Part shown: positions 1 through 9,403 of the stretch, piece after piece
Layout: each line of letters starts with the position of its first letter
How positions within the stretch are numbered: position 1 is the first letter of the stretch
Source: Phyllostachys edulis
Taxonomy: Eukaryota; Streptophyta; Magnoliopsida; Poales; Poaceae
Reading direction: 5' to 3'
Assembly: GCA_036346405.1 (NCBI GenBank)
Contig: CM070553.1
Coordinates: 71,922,976 to 71,986,975 of the forward strand
Length of the DNA stretch: 64,000 nucleotides
The notes under the pieces: model-generated
The model's input: the letters and a program-made list of their open reading frames with translations, nothing else
Told to the model about the DNA's origin: nothing
Databases searched by the model: none
Position numbers and translations under genes: made by a program

Positions 1-1008
1 GAATATCCTTGGACACTGGCATCAAAATGGACACCGTGATCACATCTAGAACCTTTCGTGAGCTCCAGAGGTTTAGAACTATACAAAAACCCTAGTTTGA
101 GCCTATTCACCATTGTTGACCTAAAAGCTCCATTCATCCTCCTTCTTTTCCAGGGAAGCCTCTTCGCTACTGTAGCGCATGGGACATGCGTTCACGTCGT
201 TGCCGCCGCACCGCCGCCCTTCTTCTCCAAGCTGCGCCTCGCCACTATTCGGCCCATTGCGCCATGGCCGTCTTTGGATCTGCCCGCCCGCCCCACGGGT
301 CCGGCCGTGCCCGAGACCGCCGTCTTCCTCCTCTCCGTCGGCCTTTCCCGCCTCGGCGTTACGCCCGTCGTTGCCGCCGACCACTTCTCCTCCACGCCGG
401 CCACCACATCGCCGCCTCCCACTGTCTTCATCCGCCCGTCCTCATCTCTGCGGCCGCCTCGTGTTTCCCTCGGCAAGTAAAGAAAATGGATATTCTTTCT
501 CTAGGTCTACCTAGATTAAGCACGTAATTGTCGATGATGATATAAGAGAAATAGCTTGTAGAGGAGGCGATGAAATCTCGAAACAAGAAAGTCGACTGAT
601 CAATGTTGGGCATTACCGAAGTTGCATGACATCTTATATGGTTGGGTGCTTTTCGAAGTTTGCTCAAATGGGAAATTCTTCTACTAAAACACACAGCCTT
701 GAGATCTGAAACATCAATTACATAATGATGTTAAAGAAATAGAGTCAGTATATAAACAGCTTTATTTGTTCCGTGGAAGACCGGCGACATCGAACAATTT
801 TGGAACTCAGACATTTCGAAGCTTTACTCGATGTATGGGGAAGTTGTTGGGTCTTCATTGTCCAACTTTTAAAACCATACATGATAGATCGTTTTCTTCA
901 CCTCTCATTCTTCAATGGTGCATGCTCAACATGAGAATGTCTTGGAGTGGACAACGTGCGGTTGAGATAGAGGATTGGAAGCCTCTATCATCTCATGAGG
1001 AACAAGCA
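1..1008. other. Unassigned region with a GC-rich island
   Basis: No gene was recognised. Positions about 180-480 are strongly GC-rich and CCG/CGC-rich, so several frames on both strands stay open for 90-140 codons. This is expected from composition and no domain is visible. The island ends in GGCAAGTAAAG, which could be read as a GC-type splice donor, so a captured first exon is possible but unproven. From about 500 the sequence turns AT-rich. The open frame that begins at 766 runs into the NB-LRR fragment, but I cannot relate its first part to that family. Confidence 0.4.
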
Positions 1009-1312
1009 ATATCTGTTGTTGAAGAGTGCATTTTGGATGTCTTGCTTTTCTTAAAGCATGCATGCTATATCTCAAAGATATATCAAGAGGACTACATAAT
1101 CTGGAAAGATGATTTGGTGAAGCAATGGAGTCTCAAGGTTTTATGAGTGAAGTAGAAGGCAAAGATATAGAGGAGGTTGCGGGAGCTATTTCAATGAGCT
1201 TATCAATAAGGGAATGATCCACTGTAGATATCAACTACAATGGAGAGGTGTTGTCATGTATTGTGCACTACATGATGCTCAATCTTACTAGGTACAAGTC
1301 CATCACTAGGTA
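1009..1312 (+). pseudogene. NB-LRR disease-resistance gene fragment (end of NB-ARC domain)
   Basis: The translation resembles the winged-helix (ARC2) end of plant NB-LRR immune receptors. It has a run like YQEDYIIWKDDLVKQW, then in the next frame QGFMSEVEGKDIEEVAG, then a segment like FNELINKGMI followed by a degenerate MHD-like motif in IVHYMMLNLTR. In intact receptors this domain gates nucleotide-dependent activation in the cytosol. At least one frameshift lies near 1125 and another near 1175. No P-loop, kinase-2 or leucine-rich repeats were found, so only about 100 codons remain. Next to a repeat-rich block, this is most likely a decayed or transposon-captured fragment. The family call is fairly secure; function is very unlikely. 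Confidence 0.7.
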
Positions 1313-3100
1313 GTTTATGCAAATGGAAAAATATCAATAGGACCTCTGTGTAGCTCTCTGTTCTTTCTTGTGTAGTATAAATCAATGAATGATAGTAGGT
1401 CCTTCCAAATAGAGTGGTGGGTGGTAGTTAATCGGTGGATGGCTAAAGGAGATTAATTTGGGTAATTAGAGTGTTAATATCATTTAACTCAAGAAGTGAA
1501 TTTCAAGAATGAGAGACTATTTTGCCATAATTTCAGCTTCATAAAGTCGTAACTATTTGAAAGGAACTCCAATTGGACTAAACTTTTCACCTAAGTAATC
1601 TAGCTAAAAGTTGAAGGATTGAATTAATATGAAATAAGTGGTAGCTGTCCAATTCGAAATTTGCCTGTTATAGAATACATGAGTTGACGATAGGTACTTC
1701 CTGTAGGTGACTGATCCTTTTGTGCTATGAGTTGTGTTTAACTATTGCTCACTAAAAAGATAATTAGCAAATAGATAATTGAATTGACTACTAGAAGGTT
1801 GAGTTGATAAACGCTAGATTAGCATTTTAGTATTTGAACAAGAATTTGAAGGCAATTAGCAAATAATGTTTAATTTAGTGAAATAGTTAGTTATAAGAAC
1901 TATAACAAAGACTTTGGTTGAAATAATGGAACAGAGGAGCTGTTAGTAAACCAATTGTCATACTACTAATTCCTTCGTTAACTAATTTTGTGAATATCAA
2001 TTAAGTCAATAAATTGGAAGTTTGAATTAATGTAAGATTAACTAATAGAACCTTAGTTCAAAACTGTTATTATATATATACATGAATAGTAATCTGAAAA
2101 TGTTAGTTGTGTAGGTAGGATTATAACATGGTTAATCCAATAACTAGGAGTATTTCCAATTCATTTAGCCTTTTGAGCACTTAAGCTATCTAATGGAAGT
2201 GATCAAATTTGAAGACCAAATATGAAAGCCCAATATGAAGTGAATTTTTAGAACAATGTCGAGGCAATTAACTCACCTTTGTTGTGAAATGTAAATAGTA
2301 AAGAACGATTTAATGCATTATGTTGTGTTTAGCTTTGTGGGTCACTCTACTAAATTAATTAATCTCAAAAGAATCAGTTTTGTTTATAGGCATTGGCTAC
2401 GATAATTCAAAGAACTAGAGGAGTTAATAATTTTCATTAGTCTTTTAGTCATCACCTATCAAGTAGCATTCAAATCTAAAGTATAGTGAAATTAGGAGCT
2501 AAATAGTTTAGTAATTAATGAGATGTTTAAGGTGTTTAAACTAGCTAACTAGTTGGAGTTTAACTAAAATTAATCTTGTTGTCTGACTTTTAGCCAAATG
2601 CTAGTAAGCATAAAGCATTTCTAAATTTTGACCTTAGTAGTCTTTTGAGCTAATTGAGCTTTAATCCTTAAATTAACTAGGGCTAAACATCTAAAGAATA
2701 AGCATTAATTTGGTTAACCAAAACAAGTTTAGTCAAGTTAAAACTCAGGACATTGTTGTCTTTCCATTTGTGTGAATAGTGTCTTAGTAGTTAGTAAGAT
2801 AGTAAAATAAACTATTCTTTTGAATACTTGTTAAGACTTTAAAAGACTAATTGATAAGAAATATGTATAAGAGGATTGATTTTGACTATTTGATCATCGT
2901 AGATGTATACATAGAATGCCTAGAGAGTGTTGTGAGTACTAGGTGTCCTGTTAAGGAAAACAATATCACCTAAACTCCAGATATTATCAGTTATTAAGTT
3001 TATCCCAGAAATTGAATTAACCTTAACAAGTCCATAAGAAATTGAACTCTAAATTAAATTAAAATCCATACCTAAATACATTTAGAATCATAACTTCATT
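1313..3100. other. AT-rich region, possibly the 5' part of LTR D
   Basis: No long open frame, RNA gene or terminal repeat was found. The sequence is AT-rich. It has stretches such as TTTCAGCTTCATAAAGTCG near 1527 that recall the non-coding parts of the long LTRs further right. It may be the upstream part of the LTR whose end lies at 5067, since the related B LTRs are about 4.5 kb long. I could not find a convincing LTR start. Confidence 0.35.
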
Positions 3101-3181
3101 AATATATAATTATCATGCATTTTGAGCATTTTGGATTTCTCGATGTTATTGTGTTTATTCGCTATCGCATTTTCTCTCTAG

Positions 3182-3244
3182 ATTATAAATTGCACGGAGT
3201 GAACATTTACGTCTACATGAGTGAACAAGTGGGCTTCTACCGAG
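3182..3244 (+). other. Predicted LTR exon beta, family D (63 nt)
   Basis: The segment follows a pyrimidine-rich acceptor (CGCATTTTCTCTCTAG) and ends at CGAG before GCAAGC, a GC-type donor. Read as 2 nt, 20 codons and 1 nt it has no stop. Length and phase equal those of exon beta in family A, although the sequences are very different. The frame can join the terminal exon at 4638. This is an inference from splice signals and phase; no transcript was available. Confidence 0.45.
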
Positions 3245-4216
3245 GCAAGCATCCTCTCTGCACCATATTGATCCCAATTTTAGAACTGTAGATTTACAAA
3301 ATACGGTGATAAGCATTGCATGCTAATTCCTTAAAATTAATTGTGACTTGTGTAGTATCTAGTTACAACCCATAACTTGTGGCTTACCTTAAATTTGATC
3401 ATACACTCAAATTAAGGTATTGTTTGTATTAAAATACTTAGGCTAGAAATTGCTTAGCCATGCAGTCTTTAGAACGGTAGTGCTTGGCAAGATTATCTTG
3501 TCAAGCCTGGGAAACACAAATGAATTTCCAGTATTTGTTTCTTTATTAGTCTCTTTAAATGAGAAATGAGTTTCAAACCCTTCTTGCTAATCTGATTTCA
3601 AATCTGGACAAGTGGATGCTAGTGGTGGTGCCGTAGTGCACGAGAATTGGGAAATGTGGTTGTCTTGTCTGGATTGATTAAGGACTGAACATCGGCTGGA
3701 TGATTCAAGCCCCAACGTACTTCCACACGCAGTGTATGGGCGCTGTTTGGTTAAGTAAAGGGTTAATATTATTGAGTTGGATACAGGAGAGTAAGGACAT
3801 GTGTATTGATTTCATATGGCATAGATGCTTAAGTCTTCGGGCCGTGTCGTATGCCATGTGGAGCTTATATTGATATCAGATGTTCTTAGATGGGTAAGGG
3901 CGTAGATGTGTTACATCGCATGTACGTTCCTTCAGGCCCCGATCATGTGTAATATGTGTGGCTAACACGAGTTTGCATTTAATTGACTGGTCGGCATTCC
4001 GGTACAACATGTGAACCCGGTTGAATGTATGCTATCGATCGTTTAAGCGGGATTAATTTCACATGGGTCATCCAACTCAATAGTGTTAACTTGTTGAAAA
4101 ATACCAAATCTTAGTTTACTTACCAGCATACCAAAGGCAAGTGTGCTATTATCCTGGGGGCTTACGGGCTAACTAAGTCGTGTGGGTAAAGATGTACACC
4201 CCTGCAGGGTTTAAAA

Positions 4217-4228
4217 CTATTCGAATAG
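4217..4228. repeat. Conserved LTR palindrome CTATTCGAATAG
   Basis: This perfect 12-bp palindrome sits just after CCTGCAGG (itself a palindrome) and about 80 bp after GCATACCAAAGG. The same ordered module occurs in families A, B and D: 10200-10211, 19984-19995, 40629-40640 and 50349-50360. It has lost one base at 30548-30558 and 39252-39262. Its role is unknown. Confidence 0.8.
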
Positions 4229-4637
4229 CCATGTCCCCGGTTACGGACAATGCTTGAATTTGATTAGCACTTTGTATAGATTTTACATTCCAATTTATTT
4301 GATGGGTGGAATTTCGGTTATATGGTTAAATGTGTATTGGTGTGCTGGTGGTATAATACAATTTCATTATTGGTTATTGTTTATGATTATTCTTCATTTA
4401 CTTACTGTTTTAGTCCAAATTGATTTATTAAATTGCTTTGTGAAAATTTAGCAATGGTAGGTTAAGTTGTATTGCTTTACGCAAAAATTGAACCCTTATA
4501 ACCTTCCTGTTGTTAACCTTATGCATATATCAATTCTAATCATTTGTATAGGTTCTACCAAACACTTCGTTTTAGTAGTTTGTGTAAGTCTTGTTGAGTA
4601 CCTTCTGTACTCAGTGGAAATTGTCCACTTGTTGCAG

Positions 4638-4669
4638 GTGAAGACGTTCTAATTAATATTTCAAGTTGA
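4638..4669 (+). other. Predicted LTR terminal exon gamma, family D
   Basis: The segment follows CCACTTGTTGCAG, which matches TTGTTGCAG in families A and B at the same relative place, 25 bases after a GAGTAC/GTACTC hairpin. Joined in phase to exon beta it adds ten codons and stops at TGA 4667-4669. The predicted intron 3245-4637 would be a GC-AG intron of 1,393 nt. Confidence 0.4.
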
Positions 4670-5067
4670 GACGATTGCATTGGTTCTTCGGCTTTAATCC
4701 CAGTCAAGTTGCCCTTGGGTTGTGGCGCTCCACTGGAAAGTTTATTTTATTATTGCATCTTCTGTTTCTTATTTACTAAATGTTTCCGCTGTAAAATTTT
4801 ACTGATATTTATGTTCTAGCTGTGTATGCATATTCTAATCGTGTATGCTTGTGATATAATGTTGTGAGGATATGTGTATGTTAGCAGCTGATTCTGGGAG
4901 CTAACATGAGGCACATATCCGGGAACCTGAAGATTGGATTTGTTACTTATTATGATTATACCTCTAGTATGATTTTAATGAAGGAACTGAACTGTTCCTT
5001 AATTAAGAATCATGCTACTAGTATAATTTTTAATTCGGCACATTTCCAATATTTCGGGGTCCTTACA

Positions 5068-5761
5068 TGAAAAGGGATCCACGATCCGACACAATCGTCT
5101 TCGACACACGTGCAAACTCACGATCTTGGGCGATATAGAGTTCCGCCAAAAGACCTACCCAAGTTCGGTCTTGGACGGGAAGGAAATGTGCCACCTTAGT
5201 CAATCGATCGATGACGACCCAAATGGCATCATTCTTCTTGGGGGCGTGGGTAGACCGGTGATGAAATCCATTCGATCGAATCCCACTTCCACTCGAGAAT
5301 TGGCAAAGGTCAAGCGATCCTCGCTGACGCCGATGCTTTCGCCTTGACACGATTTACACACGTCGCGACTCGACAACGAACCGCGATCTCCTCTTCATTC
5401 GGGTCCACCAAAATCTCTGACGAAGATCTTGATACATCTTTGTGGCCCCGGGATGAATGGATAAAGGCGAATCATGGGCTTCACGAAGAATTAAATTCCG
5501 CAATTCCATGTCCTTTGGAACCACGAGGCGTTGCCCGAACCTCACAACACCATGCTCATCCTCAGAAAAGCACTTGGTTGTTCCGTTCTTGACATTTGCC
5601 TTGATGTGGCTCACTCCAACATCCGACTGCTGAGCGGACTTGATCCGATCCACCAAGGTTGGTTGCACAACCAAGGCAGCGAGAGAACTATGCTCAACTA
5701 ACCCCAAGTTGAGACGCTGAAATTCTCCCAGAAGAGCGGGCTGAAGCTCCCTGGACAACAA
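5068..5761 (-). pseudogene. A1 integrase, broken and truncated
   Basis: The integrase would insert the cDNA into the host chromosome. The upstream part shows the zinc-binding region, including SIHPGATKMYQDLRQRFWW (the second histidine of HHCC). The frame then breaks near 5354. The next frame carries the catalytic-core signature DAIWVVIDRLTKVAHF and reaches the SDRGS motif with the second catalytic aspartate, where the sequence is cut off at 5068 by LTR D. The catalytic glutamate, C-terminal region and chromodomain are absent. It overlaps the end of the RT-RNase H frame in a shifted frame. It is non-functional as it stands. Confidence 0.9.
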
Positions 5762-7290
5762 GGCATTGCAATGCGCTTATGACTAAGCGCATCGGCAACG
5801 ACATTAGCCTTGCCCGGATGGTAGTGAATACCCACATCATAGTCCTTGATCAACTCCAACCATCTCCTTTGCCTGAGGTTCAGGTCAGGCTGTGTGAACA
5901 AGTACTTTAAGCTTTTGTGATCCGAATACACTTCACAACGATTACCGATTAGGTAATGTCGCCAGATCTTAAGTGCATGAATCACAGCAGCTAACTCCAA
6001 ATCATGGGTAGGATAGTTAAGCTCATGAGGTCTCAATTGCCTTGATGCATAGGCCACTACCTTGCCTTCTTGCATAAGGACACAACCGAGGCCTCGACGA
6101 GAAGCATCGCAAAAGATATCGAAGCTTCGATGGATATCGGGAAGAACAAGAACAGGAGCGGTGGTCAAACGCTTCTTGAGTATTTGGAAACTTTCCTCAC
6201 ACTCAGCGGACCACACGAACTTCTTGTCCTTCTTGAGCAACTCCGTCATCGGCTTCGCGATCTTGGAGAAGTTCTCGATAAAGCGACGATAATATCCCGC
6301 TAAACCGAGAAAACTCCGTACATCGGTGACCGAAGCAGGCTGACTCCATGAAAGAACATCGCTGACCTTGCTAGGATCAACGGCTACGCCTCCTGCTGAA
6401 AGAATATGGCCTAACAAAGCCACTTCCTTCAACCAGAATGCGCACTTGCTGAACTTCGCGTAAAGCTGGTGCTCACGTAGCTTGCCTAACACAAGCTTCA
6501 GATGCTCGGCGTGTTCCTCATCGTTCTTGGAGTAGATAAGGATATCATCGATGAAGACCACGACAAACTTATCCAAGTACTCCATGAATACCGAATTCAT
6601 GAGATTCATGAACAAGGCAGGAGCATTGGTTAAGCCAAATGACATGATAGTGTACTCGTACAAGCCGTAGCGAGTAGAGAACGCTGTCTTGGGAATATCC
6701 TCAGGCCGAATACGAACCTGATGATATCCCACTCTCAAATCAATCTTGGAGAAAACTCGAGCTCCAGTCAATTGATCGAAGAGATCGTCAATGCGGGGCA
6801 ATGGATACTTGTTCTTTACCGTCACTTCATTAAGTGGGCGGTAATCGACGCACATGCGCAAAGTACCGTCCTTCTTCTTTACGAAGATTGCTGGACAACC
6901 CCAAGGAGATGAGCTAGGGCGAATGAAACCCTTCTCTTGCAGCTCACTTAACTGCTTCTTCAACTCCACCAACTCGTTCGGTGGCATCCGATAAGGCCTC
7001 TTTGAGATAGGGGTGGTACCGGGAGCCAACTCAATGACAAACTCGAGGTCTCGAACGGGTGGCATTCCCGGAAGATCTGCGGGAAAGACATCAACAAAGT
7101 CACAAACTGTTGGGACTTCGTTAATATCTAGAGCGGGCTTCGCTTCAAGCGCGAAGAGATGCGGATCTAGCAACTTCGGCGAAAGCTTAACCCGCCACGG
7201 AGGACTAGATAGAGATGAGCTTCTGGCGAATCGATTTGCCCCATGTCTTTGGGACAACCAATCCATGCCAAGAATCACATCAAGACTCAT
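5698..7290 (-). CDS. A1 reverse transcriptase-RNase H frame (530 codons)
   Basis: This is the longest intact frame of family A. It begins in the end of the protease domain (DVILGMDWL) and runs through RT. Visible RT motifs are KRPYRMPPNELVELK, FVKKKDGTLRMCVDYRPLN, a degraded SKIDLRVGYHQV, and the active site VFIDDILIYSK (bases about 6540-6560), where the two aspartates bind metal. The RNase H part begins at FDIFCDASRRGLGCVLMQEG and contains EVYSDHKSLKYLF. The frame ends shortly after the RNase H domain where a frameshift leads into integrase. The first ATG is internal to the natural polyprotein, so this is a surviving segment rather than a gene start. Confidence 0.93.
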   Translation of the reverse strand: MSLDVILGMDWLSQRHGANRFARSSSLSSPPWRVKLSPKLLDPHLFALEAKPALDINEVPTVCDFVDVFPADLPGMPPVRDLEFVIELAPGTTPISKRPYRMPPNELVELKKQLSELQEKGFIRPSSSPWGCPAIFVKKKDGTLRMCVDYRPLNEVTVKNKYPLPRIDDLFDQLTGARVFSKIDLRVGYHQVRIRPEDIPKTAFSTRYGLYEYTIMSFGLTNAPALFMNLMNSVFMEYLDKFVVVFIDDILIYSKNDEEHAEHLKLVLGKLREHQLYAKFSKCAFWLKEVALLGHILSAGGVAVDPSKVSDVLSWSQPASVTDVRSFLGLAGYYRRFIENFSKIAKPMTELLKKDKKFVWSAECEESFQILKKRLTTAPVLVLPDIHRSFDIFCDASRRGLGCVLMQEGKVVAYASRQLRPHELNYPTHDLELAAVIHALKIWRHYLIGNRCEVYSDHKSLKYLFTQPDLNLRQRRWLELIKDYDVGIHYHPGKANVVADALSHKRIAMPCCPGSFSPLFWENFSVSTWG

Positions 7291-7574
7291 TGAATGGGGA
7301 AGGATAAGGTTTGCTAAGAAACCTACCCTTCGATCTCGATAGGAACATCCCTACACTCGGATTCACTCTCAACTCCGAACCAGAGAGCGAATGAGTAGCG
7401 GGACCGACAATGGAGAGAAAAGAAGCTCTCCAACAGCAAAGAAAAGACTCAAACAAAGGAATGAGATGCTCTGAATCAAACAAGACAGAGCAGGGTGAGA
7501 GTTAACGAAGTGTACCTAGTACGACGCCAGTGCCTCCCGAGCCTCCTCTCAGAGTGACGGCGTTGACGCCACCA
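7280..7574 (-). pseudogene. A1 aspartic protease, degenerate
   Basis: The frame starts with an LFDSE-like stretch where family members have LFDSGASHSF, so the D-S/T-G catalytic signature is disrupted. Frames then shift before the conserved DVILGMDWL, which lies in the next frame. The protease would cut the Gag-Pol polyprotein inside the virus-like particle. Its position between zinc knuckle and RT and the surviving flanks make the identity secure; activity is not expected. Confidence 0.75.
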
Positions 7575-8631
7575 CTACCCATGCCTTGGGTAGCCGGACG
7601 ATCTTCTGGTCCCGAGATGCACCACCTCGCCCGCGCCCTCCATTAGGACGAGGGCTCTCGTCTTCTTAGGGCAATTATTTGCATAATGGCCCTTCTGGTT
7701 GCATGAGAGGCATGTGACCCCAAAGAATGGGTTGCGGGGGCCGCTCTGCTGACTCGCAGGTGCACGTGGCTGAGACACGGCCTGCGACGAACGAGGAACA
7801 GGGGCAGGTAACCTCGGGGGCGCCGAAGAATGAGACTGGTACCCCAAAGACTGCCCAAAACGGGGACGGAAGAATCGGCCTCGATGACTTATGGGCCTCC
7901 CACTTGCGCTATGGAGTCCATAAGCTCACGAGCCGCATGCTCGCGACGATGGCCTTGTCGACCAAGGTCTGAAAATCGTGAAGTCGACAATGGATAGCTT
8001 GTCCTTCACTCCTCGGACAAGCCACGCTGAACTTGGCCTCCTTAGCCATATCGGTGGCCACGCCCTCGTGAGCATAACGAGCTAGATGGTTGAACTCGAG
8101 ACATACTCCATGATCGAAGCTCGCCTTGCTTGAGTGCAAGAAACTCCCCGCTTGATCTCCATCAAGCCGGCAGGATGTGAGCCCGACGGAAGGCAAGACG
8201 AAACTCCTCCCAAGAGACGGTGTGGTTCATGCGATCGCATGGCGAAAAGTTCTCCCACCATGACAACGCTGCACCCTCCAACAGTGCGATCGAACAGCGC
8301 CTTCTCGTGCTCCTCGGCATCTGCATGCGATCGCGGAGCTTACGCCCACCAAACGGCCAATCGTCTGCATCCAACGGGTCCTCGGGCCGGAAAAGGTAGG
8401 AGACGAGTACGAAGAAACTCCGCGAGTCCTCCACGCGGCCGATGGGCGTTCCTTGCCCGATCCTCAAGCTCCGGTAAGTGCGGTGGTGTTGCGCGCGATG
8501 ACGCCCAAGAGAACTCTCATCACATCCGCGCGTTGCGCCGATCTGAAGAACCTCGGCCATGGTCGGAGGAGGAGGAAGCTCCTCGTCCGGACCAGCTGAC
8601 TGGCCTTGGCCGCTACGAGTGCGTCCGGCCA
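7575..8631 (-). pseudogene. A1 gag (capsid/nucleocapsid), frameshifted
   Basis: The start is the ATG at 8631, just after TTTCTTGTAACAG|G, giving MAGRTRSGQGQSAGPDEELP. Next come a PPPPTMAEVLQI stretch and the capsid core with ALSWWENF and SWEEFRLAFRRAHIL. The frame is lost near 8162; FNHLARYA and DFQTLVDKAIV continue in another frame at 7909-8196. The zinc knuckle CLSCNQKGHYANNC lies in the 7575-7847 frame. Gag packages the element RNA in cytoplasmic particles. At least two frame changes separate the parts, so a full Gag cannot be read from this copy. Confidence 0.88.
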
Positions 8632-9403
8632 TCCTGTTACAAGAAATTTCGGTTAGCAACTAAACTCGAAAATCAAAGCCTTAAAGAGAAACAAAAGCGA
8701 TCGACTAGGGGAATGGAATATCACCCTAAACGAAAGCCCAACCGTGAGTAAATTAACTTTAGAAGCTTCTAAAAGACTCTAAAAACAGCCAAGAAACACC
8801 AAAAGCAAGGCTCAACTTCTCAACTCAACTAACCCGTATTGAATGAACGAGTAATTGATCGAGAAGATTAAAAATCAGATTGTAAGATGAGATCTAAAAT
8901 TATTAGAGAGCAAGGTTAATGCAGCGAAATAAGTGTTAGATACTTAGCTAACTAGTATCACATCTTACCCTTTTATTCCCACAAGTTTTTGTTGATTTAA
9001 CCTCTCATTCTCTACCCTAATTGGAACCTTTGAGCTTGCTGTCCGGAAATTGACGCTTGCTGTCCAGATTTTGCATCCAAGCTTCCAGTCGAAATTGTCC
9101 ATTCCAGAAGCTTCAAAACCTTGTAGACGGGCAGCTAACACTTCAATTTGCCAAACTCATTGATTCCCCAAAACCCCATTAATCGATAACAACTATTTTG
9201 TAGAAGGGAAGAGAGGAAAACAACTTTTAAAACTCAAATTAGAGTGAGATGAGAAGAGAAAGCTAAGATAGATAAGGAGTAAAATCTGAGAATTTCCTTA
9301 AGCTTTCAAAACTCATTTGACACTTTGACATTAGGTTTTCAAAATATCCTAAAGGCGACCAAGCTTGCGTTACTACGGTCGGTATAGCTCTGATACCAAC
9401 TCT
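8632..9403 (-). other. A1 untranslated leader between primer site and gag
   Basis: About 770 bases with no convincing ORF. On the - strand it ends with GCTAACC, then a pyrimidine-rich stretch and AACAG|GATG, which looks like a branch point plus splice acceptor right at the gag start. A2 has the same layout at 20813-21566. Confidence 0.7.
9387..9398 (-). promoter_or_regulatory. A1 primer-binding site (initiator Met-tRNA)
   Basis: The - strand reads TGGTATCAGAGC, the complement of the 3' end of plant initiator methionine tRNA. It lies 5 bases inside the LTR boundary at 9404 and primes minus-strand cDNA synthesis. Confidence 0.93.

Larger units (their letters stand above)
3101..5067 (+). mobile_element. 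LTR family D (solo or truncated), 3' part
   Basis: The + strand is homologous, at moderate identity, to the reverse complement of the family B LTRs (39736-44283 and 49457-54035). Shared blocks include the exon-like piece at 3182-3244, the stretch after GGACAAGTGGATGCTAG near 3610, the module with CTATTCGAATAG at 4217-4228, the hairpin at 4596-4612 and TTGTTGCAG at 4629-4637. It ends in GGGGTCCTTACA at 5067, as an LTR should. No primer site follows; the next base is already inside the integrase of element A1. It is therefore a solo LTR or a 3' LTR. The matching other side of A1 was not found, so the 5' boundary is unresolved. Confidence 0.7.

Noticed and set aside
58..480. 140-codon + strand ORF and several overlapping ORFs in the GC-rich island
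   Set aside because: All frames on both strands are open because of CCG-rich composition. No domain, no good start context and no conservation evidence.
2286..2310. TGAAA followed by TGTAAATAG, matching TGAAA after LTR D at 5068-5072, as the start of a solo LTR D
   Set aside because: If it were the insertion site, the sequence upstream should continue the A1 integrase in reverse complement. It does not, so the five-base match is probably chance.
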